The position numbers and the translations under genes are program-made. A DNA stretch of 64,000 nucleotides from Pontiella agarivorans (GTDB lineage: Bacteria; Verrucomicrobiota; Kiritimatiellia; Kiritimatiellales; Pontiellaceae). Positions 46,541 through 55,807 of the stretch are shown piece by piece. Positions within the stretch are counted from its first letter, which is position 1; every line of letters starts with the position of its first letter. Below the pieces are notes generated by a model. That model was given only the letters and a program-made list of their open reading frames with translations. It did not search any database and was not told the DNA's origin. The stretch covers positions 682,001 through 746,000 of the forward strand of contig NZ_JARVCO010000010.1 in the NCBI RefSeq assembly GCF_034531395.1, read 5' to 3'.

Positions 46541-47935
46541 ATGTTTTTGAAGAAAAATTCCGTGACTTTACTGATGGGGTCAGCAATGGCCATGAGTGCG
46601 TTCTCCCAGGATTATGATCGACTGAAGATCAGTTATGTCGGGCTCGATAAAGGAAGTGCACAACCGGTGAAGTCTTTTCCTGTTAAAGTTTTTGATGGGG
46701 AACTGCGCTATCAGAATAAAATTGAAGTGATGCCGGATTTTACATTTCAGACGATTGAAGGCATTGGTGGAGCATTTAACGAAATCGGCGGCGAGGCGCT
46801 GATGAGCCTGGCTCCGGAGCAGCAGGCTGATGTGATGAACCGGTTGTTCGCTGATGAGTCTGCCGGTTTTACCTATTGCCGCACAGCGATAGGCGCGAGT
46901 GATTTTTCGAACGGTGCGTACAGTTACAGCGAAACACCGGAAGATTTTGAAATGGCCCATTTTTCGGTGGAACGGGATCAGCAGTATGTCCTGCCCTATA
47001 TCAAAGCGGCGCTGCAGGTGAACCCGGATCTGAAACTGTTTGCCTCTCCGTGGAGCCCGCCGGCCTGGATGAAGCAAAGCGGTGAAATGGCAGGAATTAA
47101 TGAGCTCGGAACATTGCGTGAAGAGAAGCGTGTGTTTGAGGCCTATGGAAAATATTTTGCGAACTATGTGCAGGCTTATAAGCAGAACGGAGTGAATATC
47201 CGCCTGGTGTGTGTGCAGAATGAGCCGGATGCCAGTACAAAATACACAAGCAATATCATGCCGGCGGATCAGATGCTGGATTTAGCAATTAATTATATCC
47301 GTCCGGAATTTAAGAAAAACGGAATCGATACCAAAATTTTTGCAGGCACATTTCGATCGCACGGAAATATGGAAATGCATCGTTTCGTCGCTTTGGATCA
47401 GGCGAAAAAGGTAGATGGAATCGGCGTGCAGTACACTGATCCCCGTCTGGTGCAGGAGGTGCAGCGGAAATATCCGGGCTTCACGTTTATGCACACGGAG
47501 AGTGCGTGTTTTCAAGGGGCTAATTCGCCGAAGGAAGCGGTCGGTCGTCTGGGAGAAGTCAGCGGGATGTTGGACGCGGGGTGCGTCAACTTCTGTTATT
47601 GGAACATGATTCTGAATGAAACCGGACTGAGCCATTGGGACTGGAAGCAGAACTCGCTGATCAATATTGATCGGGAAAAGAAAACCGTTCGCTATAACCC
47701 CGATTACAATGTGATGTACCTGATCAGTAAAATGGTGAAACCCGGCGATGTGCGGGTGGCTTCTTCTTTTTTGGCGGGACCGATTATTTCCGTGAAAGAC
47801 AAAGCCGGAACGCTGAAAGTGATCATTCAGAATGAAACCCGGCGGGAGCAGGGGATTCGGATGCGGGTGGATGACGATATCTTCCATTTCATGATTCCGG
47901 CCCGGGCAGTTTCCGCCATTGAAATCGGGAAATAA
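46541..47935 (+). CDS. GH30 family glycoside hydrolase
   Basis: A 464-residue exported enzyme (signal peptide 1-22). GH30 features: IEGIGGAFNEIGGEAL near residue 72-86, SPWSPPAWMK (169-178), the acid/base E228 in CVQNEPD and the nucleophile E320 in FMHTESA, then a C-terminal beta-sandwich. GH30 covers glucosylceramidase, beta-1,6-glucanase, xylosidase, xylanase and fucosidase activities; the subfamily cannot be named by eye. AAGGAG lies 9 nt before the ATG. The GH10 gene begins one base after its stop, so they are cotranscribed and probably translationally coupled. Confidence 0.92.
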   Translation: MFLKKNSVTLLMGSAMAMSAFSQDYDRLKISYVGLDKGSAQPVKSFPVKVFDGELRYQNKIEVMPDFTFQTIEGIGGAFNEIGGEALMSLAPEQQADVMNRLFADESAGFTYCRTAIGASDFSNGAYSYSETPEDFEMAHFSVERDQQYVLPYIKAALQVNPDLKLFASPWSPPAWMKQSGEMAGINELGTLREEKRVFEAYGKYFANYVQAYKQNGVNIRLVCVQNEPDASTKYTSNIMPADQMLDLAINYIRPEFKKNGIDTKIFAGTFRSHGNMEMHRFVALDQAKKVDGIGVQYTDPRLVQEVQRKYPGFTFMHTESACFQGANSPKEAVGRLGEVSGMLDAGCVNFCYWNMILNETGLSHWDWKQNSLINIDREKKTVRYNPDYNVMYLISKMVKPGDVRVASSFLAGPIISVKDKAGTLKVIIQNETRREQGIRMRVDDDIFHFMIPARAVSAIEIGK

Positions 47936-47936
47936 A

Positions 47937-49154
47937 ATGATGGCCTGGATGAAAACAGTACGATGCTGGGGGCCGGCTCTATTGGCAACGGCCGTTTCGG
48001 TGTCGGCGGATAAAGAAAAACCGCTTAAGGATGAAGGGTTGGCTTCTTTGGTTTCGATGATTCGGCCGGATATGAAGTTCGGATGTCATATGGGCTTTAA
48101 GCTGCAAAATGATTGGGATTCCGCTGATAAGGAACGCGCCGTGATCATCAAGGAATTCAATGTCGTATCAACTGGAATCTATCAGAAGTCCACGGAACGG
48201 ACTGCCGGAACGTGGATGTTATCGGATGTAGACCGTTCGGTAGAATTCGCCGCTGCGCATAATCAGGCCATCTATTTTCATCCGATGTTCGGACAGAATT
48301 TATATAACCCGCCCTGGTTATTGGAGGCGAACTATACGGATCGACAGATTCGCGCCTATATGGATCAGCGGATTGAAAAGCTCGCTAAACGGTATGCCGA
48401 CACGGTGACCTACCTCGATGTATACAATGAGCTGATCAAAAATGAGTGGCCGGATCCTGGGAATCCATGGAAAGAAGAGGGGACCGGAGCGATCTATCCC
48501 ACCGCATTAGAACACTTGTTTCAACAGTTAGGTTCCAGAACAATGGGCGGGTTTACCTGGCCGGTTGCATTGGAAGAGGCCTTTGTGAAGTGCCGCAAGG
48601 CGTTCGGTCCTGATGTGAAGCTGATTTACAATGAAGCGTATAATGTGAACGCGGATCATACGCAATCGCTGGGGTGCATTGCACTGTTCAATGCCTTTAA
48701 GGCGCGCGGAATACCGATCGATGGAATTGGTATTCAGCTTCATATGAACATCGGTCATCGTGGCAAAGAGGATCATCTCCGTGTCGGTGCCGGAGGCGAA
48801 CAGGGGCCATTGGATTTTGAATCCTTTTCTTTAAATATGGAACGCCTCGCCGCTACCGGAGCGGAGATATACATCACGGAATGTGATGTGAATCTCAAGG
48901 GAAGAAGTTCTAAGGAAGAACTCTTACGATGGCAGGGCGAAGTCTATGTAGAAGCGTTGGAACGCTGTCTGGATCAACCGGCCTGCAAGCTCTTTAAAAT
49001 CTGGGGCACAAGCGATCGCTATTCCTGGAAAGGCATGGATACGGAAGCCATGCTCTGGGATTTCGACTGTGAACCTAAGCCCGCTTATTTTGCCCTCAAG
49101 AAAAAACTGATAGAGCGTGTTCAAAAAAAGGCGTGTTTAGCTCCACGACTTTAA
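47937..49154 (+). CDS. GH10 family xylanase-like enzyme (operon copy)
   Basis: A 405-residue exported protein with the GH10 barrel. The acid/base is E165 in LDVYNELIK (usual xylanase text is DVVNE), the nucleophile E315 in ITECDV, with IGIQLHM before it. GH10 usually cuts beta-1,4-xylan inside the chain. A weak signal peptide spans 1-24. ATG 47937 is used; 47940 is possible. It stands between GH30 and a sugar permease. The stretch after the acid/base (residues 168-190, WPDPGNPWKEEG) differs from the other two GH10 copies and may shape the substrate cleft. Confidence 0.88.
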   Translation: MMAWMKTVRCWGPALLATAVSVSADKEKPLKDEGLASLVSMIRPDMKFGCHMGFKLQNDWDSADKERAVIIKEFNVVSTGIYQKSTERTAGTWMLSDVDRSVEFAAAHNQAIYFHPMFGQNLYNPPWLLEANYTDRQIRAYMDQRIEKLAKRYADTVTYLDVYNELIKNEWPDPGNPWKEEGTGAIYPTALEHLFQQLGSRTMGGFTWPVALEEAFVKCRKAFGPDVKLIYNEAYNVNADHTQSLGCIALFNAFKARGIPIDGIGIQLHMNIGHRGKEDHLRVGAGGEQGPLDFESFSLNMERLAATGAEIYITECDVNLKGRSSKEELLRWQGEVYVEALERCLDQPACKLFKIWGTSDRYSWKGMDTEAMLWDFDCEPKPAYFALKKKLIERVQKKACLAPRL

Positions 49155-49181
49155 TGACTGGGAAAAGGAGGTAATACGTTG

Positions 49182-50189
49182 ATGATTACTGGTGTGGTAT
49201 GGGCATTGTTGGCGGGAGTGATGTTGGGTTTATACGCACTTCCTGAAAAATATACGAAAACATTTCAGTATGAGAATACCTGGGGACTCTTCTTTGTTCT
49301 AACCATGTTTGTGGTTCCCGTGATTGCTTCGACTATGCTTTTAGGGGGATTTGAAGTTTTCAGTATGGTCGAGACCGACATCCTCATGAAGATGGCCGTG
49401 GCAAGTGTGCTCTGGGGAACCGGCGTAATGATGTGGGGCAGAGCCATCAACCATATTGGTCTTTCGCTCGGCTTTTCTTTGTTCATCGGCACTGTAATTC
49501 TTATTGGCTCCATCATTCCATTTTTTGTGAATGGCATTCCGGCTGACAATGTATTTGTAACGATTCTTGTCGGGCTTTTGGTCGTTTTGACTGGTGTGGT
49601 GATGAATGGCAAAGCCGGTTTGGTCCGTGAAAAAGATGAAAAAGACTCACGAGAAGAAAAGAAGGGTTCGATGTTGGCCGGAATCATCATTGCGGTGGTC
49701 GGCGGTTTGCTGGCGACTGGATTCAGCTTTGCCAACGCGGTCGGTTCCGGGCCGCTGGGCGAAGCGGTTGCGGAACTCGATTTGGCCCCCTGGAAAACCG
49801 CCATCGCGGTTATGTTGCCGATTTTTATCAGCGGCGGCATTGTAATGGGCCTGTACTTTATTCTGCAACTTTCACAGAAAAAATTATGGGGAGGTTTTAA
49901 GACCGTCCACTTTGTTCCAAACTTCGGACTCATCTTTATCATGGCGGTATTCCACTACGCAGCATCCGCACTGTTTGCATTTGCGGCCTCAAAACTCGGT
50001 GCCTCCGGAAATACGGTTGGCTATGCCATCTTTAATGCCTCCTGCGTGATTACCGCAATCGTCAGCGGCATTATGGTGGGCGAGTGGAAAAATGCCTCCG
50101 CCAGAGCGAAAGGATTTCTCTATACTGGACTCGCCTGTATGGTTACGGGCATTATCGTTATCGCAGTTGCCAATGGCCTCACAGCCTGA
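49182..50189 (+). CDS. RhaT-like sugar permease
   Basis: A 335-residue integral membrane protein with about ten hydrophobic helices and the N-terminal VVWALLAGVMLGLYALPEKY segment typical of the L-rhamnose-proton symporter (RhaT) branch of the drug/metabolite superfamily. Its polar loop at about 145-165 is highly charged (EKDEKDSREEKK). The substrate is unknown; in this operon a 6-deoxy sugar, xylose or a related monosaccharide is plausible. An excellent AAAAGGAGGT precedes ATG 49182. It is the only transporter in the window. Confidence 0.85.
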   Translation: MITGVVWALLAGVMLGLYALPEKYTKTFQYENTWGLFFVLTMFVVPVIASTMLLGGFEVFSMVETDILMKMAVASVLWGTGVMMWGRAINHIGLSLGFSLFIGTVILIGSIIPFFVNGIPADNVFVTILVGLLVVLTGVVMNGKAGLVREKDEKDSREEKKGSMLAGIIIAVVGGLLATGFSFANAVGSGPLGEAVAELDLAPWKTAIAVMLPIFISGGIVMGLYFILQLSQKKLWGGFKTVHFVPNFGLIFIMAVFHYAASALFAFAASKLGASGNTVGYAIFNASCVITAIVSGIMVGEWKNASARAKGFLYTGLACMVTGIIVIAVANGLTA

Positions 50190-50248
50190 ACGTTTCTGTC
50201 CAGTGAAAAAAATCCCAGTGTTTGATAACCCGTAAACAGGAGTTAACC

Positions 50249-51283
50249 ATGAATATTTCAAAAGTACTTTTTGGCTCGGTCGATGGCGTGGATGTTGATC
50301 TCTATACACTGGAAAATGATAACGGTATGATTGCAAAAATAACGAATTACGGGGGCATTGTCACTTCGCTCGTTGTTCCGGACAGCCATGGCGGATGCGC
50401 AGATATTGTATGCGGGTTCGATACGCTCGACGGCTATTTTTCCGAGGCCTACAAAGCTAATTCACCATACTTCGGTTGTATTGTCGGCCGTTACGCCGCC
50501 CGTATAAAGGACGCAAAGTTTATGGTCGATGGGGTTGAATATCAGGTGGCGGCAAATGACGGAACCAACCATATTCACGGAGGAATAAAAGGGTTCGATA
50601 AATGCGTTTGGCATGCGGAAATTATCAATAACGGATTAAAGCTGACTCTAACCAGTCCTGATGGCGATGAAGGCTATCCGGGAACAGTTAATGTGACGGT
50701 TGTTTATTCATTGACTAACGATAATGAGTTGGCAATCGCCTATGAGGCCACCACTGATAAGGCAACGCCGCTATCGCTGACGAATCACACCTATTTTAAC
50801 CTTAGCGGGTTTCAGGACACCGTTCTCAGCACAGAGGCCATGATTGTTTCCGATAAACTGCTCTCCGTGGATGAAACCAACGTACAGCTGGGTGAAGAGT
50901 TTCCGGTGGCCGGAACCGTTTGGGATTATAACTCGCCGAAACCTTTAGGAGAGGTGTTTGAAGAAAAGGCCATGGGCTTTGAAACCTATTATGTGTTCAG
51001 CAAGCCGGTAGGTTCTTTCGGTAGGGTTGCGGAATTTTCGGATGCATCCAGTGGGCGCAAGCTCACGGTTTCCAGTTCGGAGCCGAGTATGCTGATGTAT
51101 ACCGGGTTCTATACCTCCGACAGATTGAAGCGAGAAAGCGGCGCTCAATTCGGCCAGTTCAAAGGTTTTTGCTGTGAGACGTCCCGGTATCCGAATGGTC
51201 CCAATATTGAAGGTGCGCCGGACTGTATTTTACGTCCCGTGGATCCGTTTATCTCTAAAACGGTTTTTAAATTTTCCTGGTAA
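50249..51283 (+). CDS. galM: Aldose 1-epimerase
   Basis: A 344-residue cytoplasmic mutarotase that converts alpha and beta anomers of sugars released by the hydrolases. Family marks: GRYAARIKDAKF, NHIHGGIKGFDKCVW, LTNHTYFNLSG and the catalytic glutamate in CCETSRYPN with NPDCI-like PDCILRP near the end. No signal peptide. The start at 50249 has CAGGAG. It ends the GH30-GH10-permease operon and is followed by a strong terminator. Retaining its position there links the operon to sugar uptake and use. Confidence 0.94.
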   Translation: MNISKVLFGSVDGVDVDLYTLENDNGMIAKITNYGGIVTSLVVPDSHGGCADIVCGFDTLDGYFSEAYKANSPYFGCIVGRYAARIKDAKFMVDGVEYQVAANDGTNHIHGGIKGFDKCVWHAEIINNGLKLTLTSPDGDEGYPGTVNVTVVYSLTNDNELAIAYEATTDKATPLSLTNHTYFNLSGFQDTVLSTEAMIVSDKLLSVDETNVQLGEEFPVAGTVWDYNSPKPLGEVFEEKAMGFETYYVFSKPVGSFGRVAEFSDASSGRKLTVSSSEPSMLMYTGFYTSDRLKRESGAQFGQFKGFCCETSRYPNGPNIEGAPDCILRPVDPFISKTVFKFSW

Positions 51284-51298
51284 ATTCGGATGATTCGC

Positions 51299-51325
51299 CG
51301 CCCTTCATTTGAAGGGCGTTTTTTT
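51299..51325 (+). terminator. Terminator after galM
   Basis: Perfect CGCCCTTC/GAAGGGCG stem, ATTT loop and seven T. Confidence 0.88.
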
Positions 51326-51369
51326 GTCCTCAGCTTTATGAAAGAAATGCATTAAGGGATTCGTTGCAG

Positions 51370-51376
51370 CGACATC
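51370..51376 (+). promoter_or_regulatory. Variant CGACATC motif before GH10-module gene
   Basis: One mismatch from CGGCATC, 94 nt before the start; preceded by CGTTGCAG and followed 32 nt later by GCGTAAAGC, a word also seen after the copy at 31882. Confidence 0.3.
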
Positions 51377-51470
51377 CTTTTTTGTGCGGCCGTGTGTCGG
51401 GAAAGCGTAAAGCATTAGAATTTCTGTTGGGAATGACCATTTTCAGCATGAGATTGAGAGAGGAGATGAG

Positions 51471-54332
51471 ATGAGGCGAGTTTCGGATGTGATTTTTTTG
51501 ATCGGGTGTTGTGTGGCAGGGGTTGCCGCGGCGGTGCCGTATGATGATATGGGTTTAGCTGATCTGGCCGATCAAATACGTCCTGGTTTTTTGATGGGAA
51601 CACATTCAAAACACACGCAATTCTCGGGGAAGCCCAGTACCGTCCTGTTGAATAATTATAATATGATCTCCGTTGGAATCTATCAGCGAGCTTCGCAGAA
51701 AGATGGCGTGGATGATTGGGAATTCTGGAGTATTGACCAAGGGATCAATTACGCGGAAGAGAACAATTTAAAGGTCTATGCGCATCCGATGTTTGGATCG
51801 GACGGCTATCTGCCCGATTGGTTGGCAACGAATACGTTCAGCGATGTTGAGCTGCTCGAAATAATAGAGGATCGCATTGAAACTCTGTTGACCCGGTATC
51901 ATGGAAAAATCGACATCCTGGATGTGTATAATGAGGGACTGGGGCGAGAGAGCCATGGCTGGCGGAGTGGCCAGAATAAATTTTTGCAGTTGGGTTATAA
52001 CTCGAATGAAATCGGTGAGTGGCCGGTATTTCTGGAAAAGATGCTGATCTGGTGCCGGCAATATGGAGGTGATGACCTCAAGCTCATTTATAACGATAAT
52101 CACAACACGCTCGATTGGATGACGCAGTCGGAAGATTGTATTCAGCTCTTTAAGGCCTTAAAGCACGAGGGCATTCCGATCGATGGAATCGGACTGCAGT
52201 GCCATACTCATATTGACCGCGATGGAAAGCACTATCTGAGTGGACGTTGGGGAGGTAATAGTATTGAGTTTGATGAGATCTCATTTGCTGAGGGTTTGCG
52301 GAAGATGGGCGAAGCCGGGATTGAAACCTATATCTCTGAAGCGGATGTTCATTTGTATGGAACGATAGATGAGACCACATTGGCGCGACAGGCGGAGGCG
52401 TATCGTCAGCTGTTGAGAGCATGCATCAATGAACCGACCTGCAAATCATTTAAAACCTGGGGGTATTCAGATGCAAGCTGCTGGAAACCTGCAAAGGATC
52501 TAGAGGGGGACAATTATGAGCCTGAGCCGCTCCCGTTCGATTTCGATTATAATCCCAAGCCGGCTTATTATGCGATGCATGCTTTGCTGGCGGATACACT
52601 TGAACATACTGATTTCGATATCCTGGTTAATTATAAATTCGATGATGCTGCGGGAACAAAACTGACGGATCTTGCCAATTACGGCGATGATCAGACGGGT
52701 TGGAATGGTGATCAACCGCTTATTGAGGCAGATGGTGGCGGTAACCTGCAGGTGGGGGCGGTAACGAATACTTCAATTACCACGTTTGCATTGGAGTCTC
52801 CTTTAACGCGGGGTTATGCCGAACTGGAATATCGAATTGACGGATATGATTTGAGCGGTTTAGCCGACAAAACGAGTGTCGGGGTTGAGTTCTGGCCAGC
52901 CGGGGCTGGCTGGGAATTGGCAACGAAGATGCGATTGGAAGTTAAGGATTCCACTCCGAACGGTATACGCCTGGTATCGCCGCGTCCAACGGCGTTTGAC
53001 CCGGTAGTTAGTTACCCTGCGGTTGATTTGGATGCGATGGCCTCGACCACCGGTATCACCTATAAAATTGAACTGGATTTGGATGCCGGCACCTTTGAGG
53101 TAAAGTATAAATTGGATTCAGATGCGGAATTTTCAGCTTTTGGAGCAACAGGGGTCTGCACGAATTTGGCTCAGATCCGATTGGTCGTTGCACATAAGTC
53201 CGATTGGACCGTCGATCATTTTGTGGACATAGACTACATCAAGTTAGTCCGCCGGAAAGAGCCGGAGCCTGCGTACGCCGGTGATGTTTGGCAGTTTAAT
53301 GATGTGGAAGGAAATCGTCTTCCCGAATTGGTCAAAGCATCAGGAGATGCGACCTTTAATTATTATTGGGAAACCATCGAATCAGATGGATTAGGTGCCT
53401 TGAAATTTTATCAGGAACCTGGACTGGCTAACGGTCGTGGAGCTGAGGCTACAGGAATGCCGGATATTTCAACGGGAAAAATCGAGCTGCGATATAAAAT
53501 GCTTGAGGCTGATTTGAGTGGCGGGGATGCCTCGGGAGCGATGGTCAGTTTCAGCCTGAAAGACAGTACGGCGAATAAAAATCTGTTTGCGATTCGGCTT
53601 TTTGAGCAGTCCGGACACCTTCAGCTGCAGTCTCGGGTGACAGGCGATGTGAATTCAGAAAATGTCGTGCATTATGATTTCGGCACCAATGTGGTTGATC
53701 GGTCGATGGATATTCGGATTCTGGCGGATATGGATAGTGATACCTTTGATGTGTTTTATACGCTCGAGGACGGGATGGAAGTCAATGCCACCAACAATAT
53801 GCCGATGGGTACGGCCGGGTTAACCTATAACGACCTTCGACTTTACACCACGGTTAATACCAATGATTTCGGCCCGTCGGATTACATCACATTTGATTAT
53901 CTCGGAGTGATACCGGTGGAAGAAAATCTGACGTATGCAGGTTGGTTGGCGCAATATCCTTCGTTGGGATCCCTGACCAATGTAACTGATAACCCTGACG
54001 GCGATGCGTTGAATAATCTGGGGGAATATGCCTTTGGGGGGCATCCGGATGACTCCGCTGATGTGGGGCACCTTCCGACTTTTCAATGGGTGGAAAATGA
54101 GGGCGGATTCGACTATGTCTATGCCCGGCGAACGGATGCCGCTGCTCGCGGATTGAATTATTATATTGAAACCAATAGGGATCTGACCGATGCCTTCGGC
54201 TGGACCAATGCCGGTTATAATGTTGTCGGAACCAATGCCGCTTTTGCTGATGGCTTTGAGACGGTCAGCAATCGTATATCAGCCGCCGTGGATACCAATC
54301 AGTTTATTCGGATTACGGTCGAGCGTTTTTAG
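51471..54332 (+). CDS. GH10 enzyme with A, B and C-terminal modules
   Basis: A 953-residue exported protein: signal peptide (1-21), GH10 barrel (about 25-378) with acid/base E155 in LDVYNEGLG and nucleophile E290 in YISEADVHLYG, module A (VNYKFDDA, about 384-595), module B (WQFNDVEG, about 605-815) and the C-terminal module (from about 820, DNPDGDALNNLGEYA). The tail is close to the whole mature protein at 43171, which shows that these modules move between genes. Compared with plain GH10 xylanases the enzyme gains about 570 residues of binding modules. GAGAGGAG precedes the ATG. Confidence 0.9.
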   Translation: MRRVSDVIFLIGCCVAGVAAAVPYDDMGLADLADQIRPGFLMGTHSKHTQFSGKPSTVLLNNYNMISVGIYQRASQKDGVDDWEFWSIDQGINYAEENNLKVYAHPMFGSDGYLPDWLATNTFSDVELLEIIEDRIETLLTRYHGKIDILDVYNEGLGRESHGWRSGQNKFLQLGYNSNEIGEWPVFLEKMLIWCRQYGGDDLKLIYNDNHNTLDWMTQSEDCIQLFKALKHEGIPIDGIGLQCHTHIDRDGKHYLSGRWGGNSIEFDEISFAEGLRKMGEAGIETYISEADVHLYGTIDETTLARQAEAYRQLLRACINEPTCKSFKTWGYSDASCWKPAKDLEGDNYEPEPLPFDFDYNPKPAYYAMHALLADTLEHTDFDILVNYKFDDAAGTKLTDLANYGDDQTGWNGDQPLIEADGGGNLQVGAVTNTSITTFALESPLTRGYAELEYRIDGYDLSGLADKTSVGVEFWPAGAGWELATKMRLEVKDSTPNGIRLVSPRPTAFDPVVSYPAVDLDAMASTTGITYKIELDLDAGTFEVKYKLDSDAEFSAFGATGVCTNLAQIRLVVAHKSDWTVDHFVDIDYIKLVRRKEPEPAYAGDVWQFNDVEGNRLPELVKASGDATFNYYWETIESDGLGALKFYQEPGLANGRGAEATGMPDISTGKIELRYKMLEADLSGGDASGAMVSFSLKDSTANKNLFAIRLFEQSGHLQLQSRVTGDVNSENVVHYDFGTNVVDRSMDIRILADMDSDTFDVFYTLEDGMEVNATNNMPMGTAGLTYNDLRLYTTVNTNDFGPSDYITFDYLGVIPVEENLTYAGWLAQYPSLGSLTNVTDNPDGDALNNLGEYAFGGHPDDSADVGHLPTFQWVENEGGFDYVYARRTDAAARGLNYYIETNRDLTDAFGWTNAGYNVVGTNAAFADGFETVSNRISAAVDTNQFIRITVERF

Positions 54333-54489
54333 GTTGTTTGTGGCTGAGCGTGTGTGTGTTGCCTCCGGCCGCCGGGGCTCAAATGCGATCTGCATTTCCT
54401 GGATATCTGCAGGGGGGATTAGCGCAAAGAAACGGTCTGGAATCGTTCATTAATTTCATCGAAATATTCCGTTCCGTTTATCGTTCATT

Positions 54490-54509
54490 CGGCATCTATT
54501 GATTATAAT
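54490..54509 (+). promoter_or_regulatory. CGGCATC motif next to a TATAAT box, before GH10 gene
   Basis: CGGCATC (54490-54496) lies 7 bp before TATAAT (54504-54509), about 70 nt before the ATG at 54568. No good -35 box is found at 16-18 bp, so the motif may take the place of one or bind an activator. The rest of 54333-54489 shows nothing clear. Confidence 0.45.
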
Positions 54510-54567
54510 ACTAGAATCGGAATAATTTTTTGGGTGGGAAATCCGGTTGGAACAGGACTTATTTATA

Positions 54568-55758
54568 ATGAATAGAAACAGATTTAATATCATTTCGGCA
54601 ACCGGGCTGATGGCCTCCGTTCTGGGTGTAGAAGCGCGCCCGGGATATAGCAGGAAAAAACTGGAAACGGCGGGCCTGGCCGAGTTGGCCGGAATGGTAC
54701 GCCCGGGATTTCTGATGGGAGCCCACAGTGATGCGGCCTACATGGGGTCGAGTGAAAGGGATAAAAAGTATCAGCACATTCTTGCGGCGGAATATAACAT
54801 GATGTCGGTGGGGATTTATCATGGTCGAACCCAGCGGGATTATCGCGAAGACTGGCGCTTTGATACGATGAATCCACTTATAAAATTTGCGCAGGAGAAT
54901 AATCTCAAGGTCTATTTGCACCCCATGTATGGATCCAATGGATATATTCCGAAATGGCTGCTTGATGGGGATTATTCCAATGAAGAATGGCTGGAAATCA
55001 TTGAAGAGCGCATCAAAACGATTCTAACAAAATTCAAAGGAAAAATTGATATTCTCGATGTGTATAATGAGGGATTCGGCCGCGATACCCCCGGGTGGCG
55101 AGAGAGGGATAATCTATTTCTCCGGCTGGGTTATCGCGAAAATAAATATGGGAAGTGGCCGGTCTTTCTGGAGAAGATGCTGGTCTGGAGCCGGAAGTAT
55201 GGCGGTAAAAAACTTAAGCTGATCTATAACGATAATCACAATACGCTGTCGGGCATGCTACAATCCGGAGAGTGCATCAATTTGTATAAAGCGCTGAAAC
55301 ACGAAGGCATTCCAATCGATGGAATAGGAATTCAGTGCCATACTAAAATAACCGAAGACAATACGCATGAGCTCAGTGCGATGCCGGGGAACCGGGGAGT
55401 CCTTTTCGATCCGGATTTATTCGCTTTGAATTTGAAGGAAATGGGCGAGGCGGGCATCAATGTATTAATCAGCGAATGCGATGTTCATTTATATGGGGAA
55501 ATCGATGATGCAAAGCTGGCCCTGCAGGCCGACGCCTATCGGAATATCCTAAAGGCCTGTATAGAAGCTCCTGCCTGTAAATCTTTTAAAACCTGGGGGT
55601 TCACGGATCTTAAGTGCTGGAAGCCCATGAATAAAGGAAACCGGACCTTGAAATATGAACCCTGTCCCTTGATTTTTGATCACGATTTTCACCCCAAGCC
55701 CGCCTATTTTGCGATGAAGGAACTACTGATCGAGCTGATCGAAAAGAAACGCCTATAA
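54568..55758 (+). CDS. GH10 family enzyme, single domain
   Basis: A 396-residue exported protein that is closely related to the GH10 barrel at 51471. Acid/base E168 in LDVYNEGFG, nucleophile E303 in ISECDVHLYG, and shared IYNDNHNTL and KALKHEGIPIDGIGIQCHT stretches. The leader (residues 1-23) is hydrophobic but atypical, with an Asn-Arg rich start; a Tat motif is absent. The ATG at 54568 is preferred to a TTG at 54547, although no strong ribosome binding site is seen. It lacks the binding modules, so the two enzymes may divide soluble and bound substrate. Confidence 0.88.
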   Translation: MNRNRFNIISATGLMASVLGVEARPGYSRKKLETAGLAELAGMVRPGFLMGAHSDAAYMGSSERDKKYQHILAAEYNMMSVGIYHGRTQRDYREDWRFDTMNPLIKFAQENNLKVYLHPMYGSNGYIPKWLLDGDYSNEEWLEIIEERIKTILTKFKGKIDILDVYNEGFGRDTPGWRERDNLFLRLGYRENKYGKWPVFLEKMLVWSRKYGGKKLKLIYNDNHNTLSGMLQSGECINLYKALKHEGIPIDGIGIQCHTKITEDNTHELSAMPGNRGVLFDPDLFALNLKEMGEAGINVLISECDVHLYGEIDDAKLALQADAYRNILKACIEAPACKSFKTWGFTDLKCWKPMNKGNRTLKYEPCPLIFDHDFHPKPAYFAMKELLIELIEKKRL

Positions 55759-55807
55759 CCCCCTCTCTCAATATGCACTAAATATACGTTCAGAAATGAC
55801 CGGCGAC

